Source of the DNA: Pseudolabrys sp.
Lineage (GTDB): Bacteria > Pseudomonadota > Alphaproteobacteria > Rhizobiales > Xanthobacteraceae
Length of the DNA: 6,345 nt
Assembly: GCA_029945495.1 (NCBI GenBank)
Contig: JAQSCR010000386.1
Location: 1 to 6,345, forward strand
Reading direction: 5' to 3'
Below are positions 1-4,647 of this stretch, one piece after another. Below the pieces are notes generated by a model. It made no database searches and was not told where the DNA came from. It worked only from the letters and a program-made list of their open reading frames with translations. Within the stretch, counting starts at the first letter, position 1. Every line of letters starts with the position of its first letter. A program made the translations under genes and the position numbers.

Positions 1-35
1 ATTCGCAAAAGTGCCTCCGCAGACGGGATGCGAAT
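1..35. terminator. Inverted repeat after the cyclase gene, possible terminator hairpin
   Basis: ATTCGCA (1-7) and TGCGAAT (29-35) are perfect complements around a 21-base centre that holds a short CCG-CAGA-CGG dyad. It begins 16 bases past the cyclase stop on the minus strand. No T-run can be seen because the window ends there, so a terminator role is only suggested. Confidence 0.3.
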
Positions 36-50
36 GTTAGAATCGGACCA

Positions 51-1790
51 CTAGACGGCCTCCGACAGCGCCACCGCCGCGGGCCCGACCACCCTGTTGC
101 GGCCATGCCGCTTGGCCTCGTAGAGCGCGGCGTCGGCGACCTCGACCAGCGCCTGGCTATCGCTCTGTTCCGTCCGCGACACGATCCCCACGCCGATGCT
201 GACCGACACGAAGCCCCATGGCGCACCGGCGTGCGCCATCAACATGTTCTCGACCCCTTGCCGCAAGCGCTCCGCGACCCGCATGGCGGCTGCGTAATCG
301 GCACCTTGAAGCAGAACCGCGAACTCTTCGCCGCCGTAGCGCGCGGCGAAATCCGACCGGCGGACGCGGCCGGCGATCCGGTGGAATGACGGCGGCAGCT
401 CGGCCGCGACGGTTGCCGCCGCCGGCTCCGAGCGCGCCCGGGTCGCCGCCATCAAAACGCCGCTCACCTTGCGCAGGCAAGTGTCGCCTTGCACATGGCC
501 GTAGTGATCGTTGAACTTCTTGAAAAAATCGACGTCGATCATCAGGACGGCGATCGGCTGGCCCAACTTGGCGGCAAGTTTCCACTCGGCACCGAGGCGC
601 TCGTTGAACGTGCGGCGATTGGGAAGCCCGGTCAGCGCGTCGATCTGCGCAAGTTCGCGCAGCTGATCGTTGGCGTCGTGCAACTCCTGCGCGCGCGCAT
701 TCAACTGCCCGGCCATGTCGTCCATCGCGACAGCGAGCGGCACAAACTCGGCCGCCCAAGGCAACGCCGTCGCATGCGTTTCGCTTTCGCCGCGGCCGAT
801 GCGCGCGGCCGTCTGCGCCAGCGCCAGAATTGGCCGAACCAACAGCCGCTCACCGCCGAACCAGATACCCAGCAGCGCGAAAGCGACGATAGCGCCAAGC
901 TCTGCAAATGCCGCCCACATCTCGCGATTGACGCGGGTCAGAACCGTCTTCTCGTCGAAACCGACTGCGAAGCGGGCCTGTGTGCCGGGCAATTTGACAT
1001 AGCCGAAGATGCGGCGAACGCCGTCAAGCGCGGGCTCGACGATAAAGCCTTCGGGTTGTGCCAGCATGGCCTGAATGAGCGGGTGGTCCTTGAATTCCCG
1101 GCCGACCAGGTCGTCGCCGTTCGGATATTGGGCAAGGACGGTGCCGGCGCCGTCGATCATAAGCATGGAACCGGTCGGTGGAACGACGGTTTTTGCGACG
1201 TGCTCGAACCAATTGAGGTCGAGCAGGCCGAGCACGACCGCGGTGGTTGCGCCGTTCACGTCACGCTGGGCGAGCGATGTCGTGATCGCCGGGGACTTGA
1301 TGCGGGCGCCCACGATATAGTCGCTGACAAAGAAATCTGTGCCATCGATCACCGCGGTGAAATGCGCGCGTTTGGAAATATCCAAGCCGATCGCTCCGGG
1401 AAAACTGGAGCAGACGATTTTTCCCTGAAGATCGACCACCGACAACGTCTTGATCCACGGGATCGGCTTGGCGATCGTTGCCAGGAACAGATTGCATTTC
1501 TCGTTGGAGGCATCGAAAGTCGTGCGCGCGCTCGCGATCGTCTGCAGCAGCGCACGCGCGGAAACAATCACCTCGTTCTGCGCGGCGGCCCCTTGGCGCG
1601 CAACAACGAGCGCCTGCTGTTGGGCGGCTTCGATTCGCTCGCTGCGATCCAGCTCCTCGCTGTAGATTCGTTCCGCGAGCAGCGGTACAACGGCGATGAC
1701 CGCCAGGACCATCAACCGCACACGGACGCTGAGCGTGCGTTTCGGCGCAACAATTCCCGGATTTGGCGGCTGGTGGCTGGCACTCAGCAT
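51..1790 (-). CDS. Membrane-bound diguanylate cyclase (Cache-like sensor, HAMP, GGDEF)
   Basis: Makes the second messenger c-di-GMP from two GTP at the inner membrane under control of an outside sensor. Seen in the 579 residues: a cytoplasmic N-terminus; a first membrane segment at about 23-39; a periplasmic region at about 40-290 with Cache-like features (VVDLQGKIVCSS at 118-129, SKRAHF around 139-144, a second half at 205-280); a second membrane segment at about 293-312; a HAMP linker at about 313-366; and GGDEF at about 380-570. DALTGLPNRR (384-393), metal-binding D419, FFKKFNDHYGH (422-432), GGEEF (486-490) and GRNR (563-566) are all intact, so it should be catalytically active. RRSD at 477-480 fits the RxxD product-inhibition site. 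About 26 extra residues lie between GD (435-436) and this site. C99 and C127 could form a periplasmic disulfide. The ATG start is backed by GGAAG five bases upstream. There is no EAL domain. The ligand is unknown. Confidence 0.93.
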   Translation of the reverse strand: MLSASHQPPNPGIVAPKRTLSVRVRLMVLAVIAVVPLLAERIYSEELDRSERIEAAQQQALVVARQGAAAQNEVIVSARALLQTIASARTTFDASNEKCNLFLATIAKPIPWIKTLSVVDLQGKIVCSSFPGAIGLDISKRAHFTAVIDGTDFFVSDYIVGARIKSPAITTSLAQRDVNGATTAVVLGLLDLNWFEHVAKTVVPPTGSMLMIDGAGTVLAQYPNGDDLVGREFKDHPLIQAMLAQPEGFIVEPALDGVRRIFGYVKLPGTQARFAVGFDEKTVLTRVNREMWAAFAELGAIVAFALLGIWFGGERLLVRPILALAQTAARIGRGESETHATALPWAAEFVPLAVAMDDMAGQLNARAQELHDANDQLRELAQIDALTGLPNRRTFNERLGAEWKLAAKLGQPIAVLMIDVDFFKKFNDHYGHVQGDTCLRKVSGVLMAATRARSEPAAATVAAELPPSFHRIAGRVRRSDFAARYGGEEFAVLLQGADYAAAMRVAERLRQGVENMLMAHAGAPWGFVSVSIGVGIVSRTEQSDSQALVEVADAALYEAKRHGRNRVVGPAAVALSEAV

Positions 1791-1795
1791 GTTAG

Positions 1796-1800
1796 CTTCC
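1796..1800 (-). promoter_or_regulatory. Shine-Dalgarno of the diguanylate cyclase gene
   Basis: GGAAG on the minus strand, five bases before ATG 1790. It favours this start over the internal ATG at residue 27, which would also remove the basic residues before the first membrane segment. Confidence 0.55.
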
Positions 1801-1843
1801 GATCCTGTAAATCACCTACGCGATGTGTGTTTAAGAGGCGTTA

Positions 1844-1878
1844 CGACAAATAACTAAGAATTTAGCTACGAGTTGTCG
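1844..1878. promoter_or_regulatory. Nested inverted repeats upstream of the cyclase gene
   Basis: CGACAA (1844-1849) pairs with TTGTCG (1873-1878), and inside it CTAA-GAAT-TTAG (1853-1864) forms a second dyad. They lie 54-88 bases before the cyclase start, in the most AT-rich part of the 170-base gap between the receiver and cyclase genes, where a promoter for the cyclase would be expected. No convincing -35/-10 pair was found, and the short arms could be chance. Confidence 0.22.
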
Positions 1879-1960
1879 CACGAATTGCTTTACCATCACG
1901 GCCGCCATGAACGCCGCCGAGGGATAGATCGCGGCCGGCCGGGTCGATCACGTCGACAAC

Positions 1961-2350
1961 CTATCCGGGCCTCAGCACGCGGCGGATCGCCTCCAATACT
2001 TCCCCGTGTTGATACGGCTTTTCCAGGACCGGCACCTGCGGATATCGCGACGTCATCATCGGTTCGGCGTGCATGCCGGTGAGGAATACGAACGGTGTCT
2101 TCTGTACGGTCAGGGCGTCGGCAATCGAAAGGCTGGTGCGGGTCGCGCCGCCGAGATTGATGTCGAGCACGCCGAGATCGAACCGGCTGCCGTCGCGCAG
2201 CGCCTGCAACGTTTCATCGGCATCGGTGAAGCATGTGACCGAGGCGGCTGCCGCGGATTGGAGAAGCTGCTCCAGATCGAGCGCGATGAGGAACTCGTCC
2301 TCCAGCACCAGGCAGTGCGAACCGGCAAGCAAAGGCTCAATTTTTGACAA
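1961..2350 (-). CDS. Single-domain response regulator (receiver only), TTG start
   Basis: A stand-alone CheY-like receiver of 129 residues with no output domain, so it probably acts by protein-protein contact or as a phosphate shuttle. Visible landmarks are the acidic pocket E17/D18 in VLEDEF, the phospho-acceptor D63 in VLDINLGG, the switch threonine T91 in FLTG, and K111 in EKPY. All the residues needed for phosphorylation are present. The stop is TAG at 1961-1963. The start is taken as TTG at 2350: no ATG or GTG lies between the upstream in-frame stop (2372-2374) and this codon, and GGAGA sits nine bases upstream. The EDEFLIALDLEQLL opening resembles alphaproteobacterial receivers often paired with HWE-type histidine kinases (family knowledge). 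No kinase is in the window, so it is an orphan here. The next gene on its strand is the diguanylate cyclase, 170 bases on; co-transcription is possible but unproven. Confidence 0.88.
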   Translation of the reverse strand: MSKIEPLLAGSHCLVLEDEFLIALDLEQLLQSAAAASVTCFTDADETLQALRDGSRFDLGVLDINLGGATRTSLSIADALTVQKTPFVFLTGMHAEPMMTSRYPQVPVLEKPYQHGEVLEAIRRVLRPG

Positions 2351-2364
2351 GGGAGCGGTTCTCC
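2351..2364 (-). promoter_or_regulatory. Ribosome-binding site of the receiver gene, inside a small hairpin
   Basis: On the minus strand GGAGA (2360-2364) lies nine bases before the TTG start and fixes this weak start codon. GGAG can pair with CTCC (2352-2355) between it and the start, leaving a five-base loop, so the site may be partly hidden in mRNA. This hairpin abuts the AAGTTCC/GGAACTT repeat. Confidence 0.5.
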
Positions 2365-2383
2365 AAGTTCCCTATTGGAACTT
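2365..2383. promoter_or_regulatory. Perfect inverted repeat AAGTTCC-N5-GGAACTT, candidate operator
   Basis: Perfect 7-base arms separated by CTATT, centred 25 bases upstream of the receiver's TTG start and 135 bases before the Crp/Fnr start. The dyad is of a size expected for a dimeric regulator, and the divergent gene encodes such a regulator. In RNA from the minus strand it could also fold as a hairpin directly before the ribosome-binding site. GGAAC recalls the -35 of EcfG-type promoters, but no matching -10 (CGTT) is found at 16-17 bases on either strand. Its function is inferred only from symmetry and position. Confidence 0.4.
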
Positions 2384-2414
2384 TCCCTTGTGCAATGGAT
2401 TTTACCTATCGGCA

Positions 2415-2443
2415 TTCAAATAAGACATAGAAGGCAATTTATT
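2415..2443 (+). promoter_or_regulatory. Weak sigma70-like promoter candidate for the Crp/Fnr gene
   Basis: TTCAAA (2415-2420) and TTTATT (2438-2443), 17 bases apart, each match 4 of 6 consensus positions, in the AT-rich part of the divergent intergenic region about 65 bases before the ATG. An imperfect dyad GCAA-N6-TTGC (2434-2447) overlaps the -10 and could be an operator. Nothing stronger is visible. Confidence 0.22.
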
Positions 2444-2494
2444 TTGCGGAATACGGGTTCCCCCGCAGCGGCTCGTACCGTCGCACGCAGGACA

Positions 2495-2499
2495 GAGGA
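2495..2499 (+). promoter_or_regulatory. Shine-Dalgarno of the Crp/Fnr gene
   Basis: GAGGA nine bases upstream of ATG 2509 supports this start. An ATG overlapping it at 2499 is in another frame and too close to be used. Confidence 0.6.
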
Positions 2500-2508
2500 T
2501 GTGGGCGG

Positions 2509-3267
2509 ATGATCGTCGGAAACGGACGGCCGCGCGGGCAGTTCACGCCATGCGAACAGTGCCCGTTGCGCGCACTGCCGTGCCTGCGCGAGTTCACGGC
2601 GGAGGAACTTGCCTTCGTCAAACAATTCAAGATCGACGAGTTGCACGTCGATGCCGGCGCCAGCTTCTTGCGCCAGGGCGCGCGCGCCGATCACCTCTAT
2701 ACGGTGCTGAGCGGCTGGGCGTTCCGCTACAAGATGCTGGACGACGGCCGCCGACAGATTCTCAATTTCGCGCTACCCGCCGACATGGTCGGGTTGCAGG
2801 GCACGCTGATGCACGAGATGGAGCATTCGGTCGAGGCGCTGACGCCGCTGACCTTATGCGTTTTTCCGCGTTCCAAATTGTACGATCTCTATAGCCAGTT
2901 TCCGTCGCTCGCCTTCGACATCACCTGGCTGGCGGCGCGCGAGGAACAGCTGATCGACGAGCATCTGGTCAGCCTCGGCCGCCGCACCGCGCTGGAGCGT
3001 ACCGCCTTTCTACTGTTGCATCTGTTCGAGCGCGCGCGCGAATTGAATCTGGTGAAGGACAACGCCATCCAGTTTCCGTTTACGCAGCAGCATCTTGCCG
3101 ACGCGCTCGGCATGTCGCTGGTGCACACCAACAAGACGCTGAAGCGGCTGATGGCGTCGAAAGCGGTGAGCTGGAAAGGCCGCGTGTTCGCGGTGCTCGA
3201 CCGGCACTTGCTGGAGCAGGTTGCCGGCGACGAGGTGCCGAAGCGCCGGCCTCGGCCGTTTATTTAG
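2509..3267 (+). CDS. Crp/Fnr-family transcriptional regulator with FNR-like cysteines
   Basis: A 252-residue cytoplasmic DNA-binding regulator. The N-terminal part (about 31-125) is a cyclic-nucleotide-binding-type beta barrel (GASFLRQG, LSGWAFRYKMLDDGRRQIL, FALPADMVGLQG). A long dimer helix at about 133-155 follows, then a winged helix-turn-helix at about 160-230 with FTQQHLADALGMSLVHTNKTLKRL at 191-214. Cysteines at 15, 18 and 25 (C-x2-C-x6-C), plus C117 in TLCVFPRSKL, fall where FNR carries its four [4Fe-4S] ligands, so oxygen or redox sensing is possible. The recognition helix lacks FNR's E-x2-SR pattern (V205, N208, K209 instead), so its target site should differ from TTGAT-N4-ATCAA. The ATG start has GAGGA nine bases upstream. 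It is divergent from the receiver gene and may control that intergenic region. Family assignment is secure; the signal it senses is inference. Confidence 0.93.
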   Translation: MIVGNGRPRGQFTPCEQCPLRALPCLREFTAEELAFVKQFKIDELHVDAGASFLRQGARADHLYTVLSGWAFRYKMLDDGRRQILNFALPADMVGLQGTLMHEMEHSVEALTPLTLCVFPRSKLYDLYSQFPSLAFDITWLAAREEQLIDEHLVSLGRRTALERTAFLLLHLFERARELNLVKDNAIQFPFTQQHLADALGMSLVHTNKTLKRLMASKAVSWKGRVFAVLDRHLLEQVAGDEVPKRRPRPFI

Positions 3268-3274
3268 CTCATTG

Positions 3275-3364
3275 GTCATGGCCGGGCTTGACCCGGCCAT
3301 CCCGCTTAGGAGAGTAAGATTGTGCAGTCCTCATCGGGATCGCCGGGTCAAGCCCGGCGATGAC
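3275..3364. repeat. Paired REP-like palindromes (BIME-like), 90 bp
   Basis: Two 30-base arms, 3275-3304 and 3335-3364, are reverse complements at 28 of 30 positions and flank a 30-base spacer. Each arm is itself a hairpin built on GCCGGGCTTGACCCGGC. The two mismatches between arms keep pairing inside each arm (G..C in the left, C..G in the right). Palindromes with this core are, from general knowledge, very numerous between genes in Bradyrhizobium-like alphaproteobacteria. The element fills the gap between the Crp/Fnr gene (7 bases before) and yggS (6 bases after). It may protect the 3' end of the upstream mRNA or hinder read-through; no T-run follows either hairpin. Confidence 0.85.
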
Positions 3365-3370
3365 AATATA

Positions 3371-4030
3371 ATGACCGCCACAGCCGCACTCGTATCCGTC
3401 CGCGCGCAGATTGCGCGCGCCTGCAAGGACGCCAACCGGAACTCCGCCGAGGTGACGCTGGTGGCGGTGTCGAAGACGTTTGTCGCCGAGGCGATCGAGC
3501 CGGTGATCGAGGCCGGCCAGCGCGTGTTCGGCGAAAACCGCGTGCAGGAAGCCAAGGGCAAATGGCCGGCGCTGATGCAAAAGCATCCCGGTATCGAACT
3601 GCATCTGATCGGGCCGCTGCAATCCAACAAGGCCAAGGAAGCGGTGGCGCTATTCGACGCCATTCACTCCGTGGATCGGGATAGCCTGTGCGAGGCGCTG
3701 GCGAAGGAGATCGCCGCGCAGAAGCGCGCGCCGCTTTTATTCGCGCAGATCAATACCGGCGCCGAGCCGCAGAAGGCCGGCGTGCTGCCGGAGGCAGCCG
3801 ATGCTTTCCTGAAGAAATGCGCCGATGTGCACGGCTTGAAGATTTCCGGCCTGATGTGCATTCCGCCGGCGGAGGAAGCGCCGGGCCCGCATTTCGCCCT
3901 CACCGCCAAGATCGCGCGGCGCAATGGGTTGAAGCTTTTGTCGATGGGCATGAGTGCCGATTTCGCCGACGCCATTCTGCTTGGCGCTACCCATGTGCGC
4001 GTCGGTTCGGCAATCTTCGGCGGGAGATAA
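3371..4030 (+). CDS. yggS: YggS/PLPBP family pyridoxal-phosphate homeostasis protein
   Basis: A 219-residue single-domain TIM-barrel protein of the alanine-racemase N-terminal fold. The family binds pyridoxal 5'-phosphate and buffers cellular PLP, affecting amino-acid and keto-acid metabolism, without known catalysis. Hallmarks seen are the PLP-lysine K35 in VAVSKTF, FGENRVQEA (53-61), HLIGPLQSNK (78-87), GLMCIPP (160-166), SMGMSADF (191-198) and the phosphate-binding GATHVRVGSAIFG (205-217). Length is normal for the family. The reading frame is open upstream to 3221, but residues before this ATG would be encoded by the palindromic repeat and do not resemble YggS, so ATG 3371 is chosen. No Shine-Dalgarno sequence is visible; the repeat ends six bases before the ATG. 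It is followed after two bases by the methyltransferase gene. Outside this organism group yggS is often near proC or division genes; that linkage is not seen here. Confidence 0.95.
   Translation: MTATAALVSVRAQIARACKDANRNSAEVTLVAVSKTFVAEAIEPVIEAGQRVFGENRVQEAKGKWPALMQKHPGIELHLIGPLQSNKAKEAVALFDAIHSVDRDSLCEALAKEIAAQKRAPLLFAQINTGAEPQKAGVLPEAADAFLKKCADVHGLKISGLMCIPPAEEAPGPHFALTAKIARRNGLKLLSMGMSADFADAILLGATHVRVGSAIFGGR
4022..4026 (+). promoter_or_regulatory. Shine-Dalgarno of the methyltransferase gene within the yggS 3' end
   Basis: GGGAG overlaps the last codons of yggS and sits six bases before ATG 4033. The two genes are two bases apart, the usual arrangement for translational coupling in one mRNA. 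Confidence 0.7.
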
Positions 4031-4032
4031 CA

Positions 4033-4647
4033 ATGAACAGCAATCCCGAATTCGAACGCTGGCAGCAACGCTTCGGTGAGCCCGGCTATTTGTTCGGCAC
4101 GGAGCCCAACGCGTTTCTGAAATCGCAGGCGGCGCTGCTGTGCCAAGGCGAGCGCGCGCTGGCGCTCGCCGACGGCGAGGGCCGCAACGGCGTGTTCATG
4201 GCCGAGCAGGGGCTCGACGTGCTGTCGCTCGATTTTTCGCCGGTAGCGCAGGACAAGGTGCGGAAGCTTGCCGCCGCGCGCGGCGTTACCTTGCGCGTCG
4301 AACAAGCCGATGTCGTCAACTGGAATTATCCGGCCGATACTTACGATGTGGTGGCGGGGATATTCTTTCAGTTCGCCGCGCCGGCGGAGCGGGCCAAAAT
4401 CTTCGCCGGCATCAAGCGGACGCTCAAGCCGGGCGGCTTGCTGCTGATCGAGGGCTATGGTCGCAAGCAGCCGGAGTACAAGACCGGCGGGCCGTCGAAA
4501 GTCGAGAATCTCTATACTCGCGAGATGCTCGAGGCCGCCTTCGGCGATTTCGCCGAGCTCGATATTCGCGAGCACGACAGCGTCATCGAGGAAGGCGCTG
4601 GCCACGGCGGCCTATCGGCGCTGATCGATCTGGTCGGACGTAAATAG
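4033..4647 (+). CDS. Class I SAM-dependent methyltransferase, small TehB-like type
   Basis: A 204-residue cytoplasmic enzyme predicted to transfer a methyl group from S-adenosylmethionine; the substrate cannot be told from sequence. Visible features are the opening FGEPGYLFGTEPNAFL (14-29); motif I ALADGEGRNG (44-53), the SAM loop, matching the GEGRN variant of the family; the acidic residue ending strand 2 (D67 in LSLDFSP); YDVVAGIFFQF (104-114), motif-II-like; and LKPGGLLLIEGYG (131-143), motif III. The family includes proteins labelled tellurite resistance TehB-like, but nothing here supports a tellurite role. ATG 4033 is chosen because GGGAG (4022-4026) lies six bases upstream, inside the end of yggS, suggesting translational coupling. 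The frame is open further upstream only as a shadow of yggS. Its TAG stop directly abuts the stop of the convergent ATPase gene. Confidence 0.9.
   Translation: MNSNPEFERWQQRFGEPGYLFGTEPNAFLKSQAALLCQGERALALADGEGRNGVFMAEQGLDVLSLDFSPVAQDKVRKLAAARGVTLRVEQADVVNWNYPADTYDVVAGIFFQFAAPAERAKIFAGIKRTLKPGGLLLIEGYGRKQPEYKTGGPSKVENLYTREMLEAAFGDFAELDIREHDSVIEEGAGHGGLSALIDLVGRK

Noticed and set aside
489..1853. 454-codon open frame on the plus strand
   Set aside because: It lies opposite the diguanylate cyclase, whose motifs are unmistakable. The translation is rich in Arg, Asp, Gln and His with no recognisable domain, as expected of an antisense shadow in GC-rich DNA.
1927..1949. GATCG...CGATC hairpin with a GGCCGGCC core after the receiver gene
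   Set aside because: Only five paired bases outside the self-complementary core and no T-run on the minus strand; common by chance in this GC-rich DNA.
2367..2395. EcfG-type general stress promoter (GGAAC at 2377 on plus, and on minus at 2371)
   Set aside because: No CGTT-like -10 occurs 16-17 bases downstream on either strand.
3278..3370. N-terminal extension of YggS starting at ATG 3278
   Set aside because: The added residues (MAGLDPAIP..., RVKPGDD) are a translation of the REP pair and are not part of the YggS fold.
3367..3372. Perfect TATAAT
   Set aside because: It overlaps the yggS start codon and has no -35 at a suitable distance; transcription from it would start after the ATG.
3664..4605. 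313-codon open frame on the minus strand
   Set aside because: It runs opposite both yggS and the methyltransferase and crosses their boundary; it is a shadow without family features.
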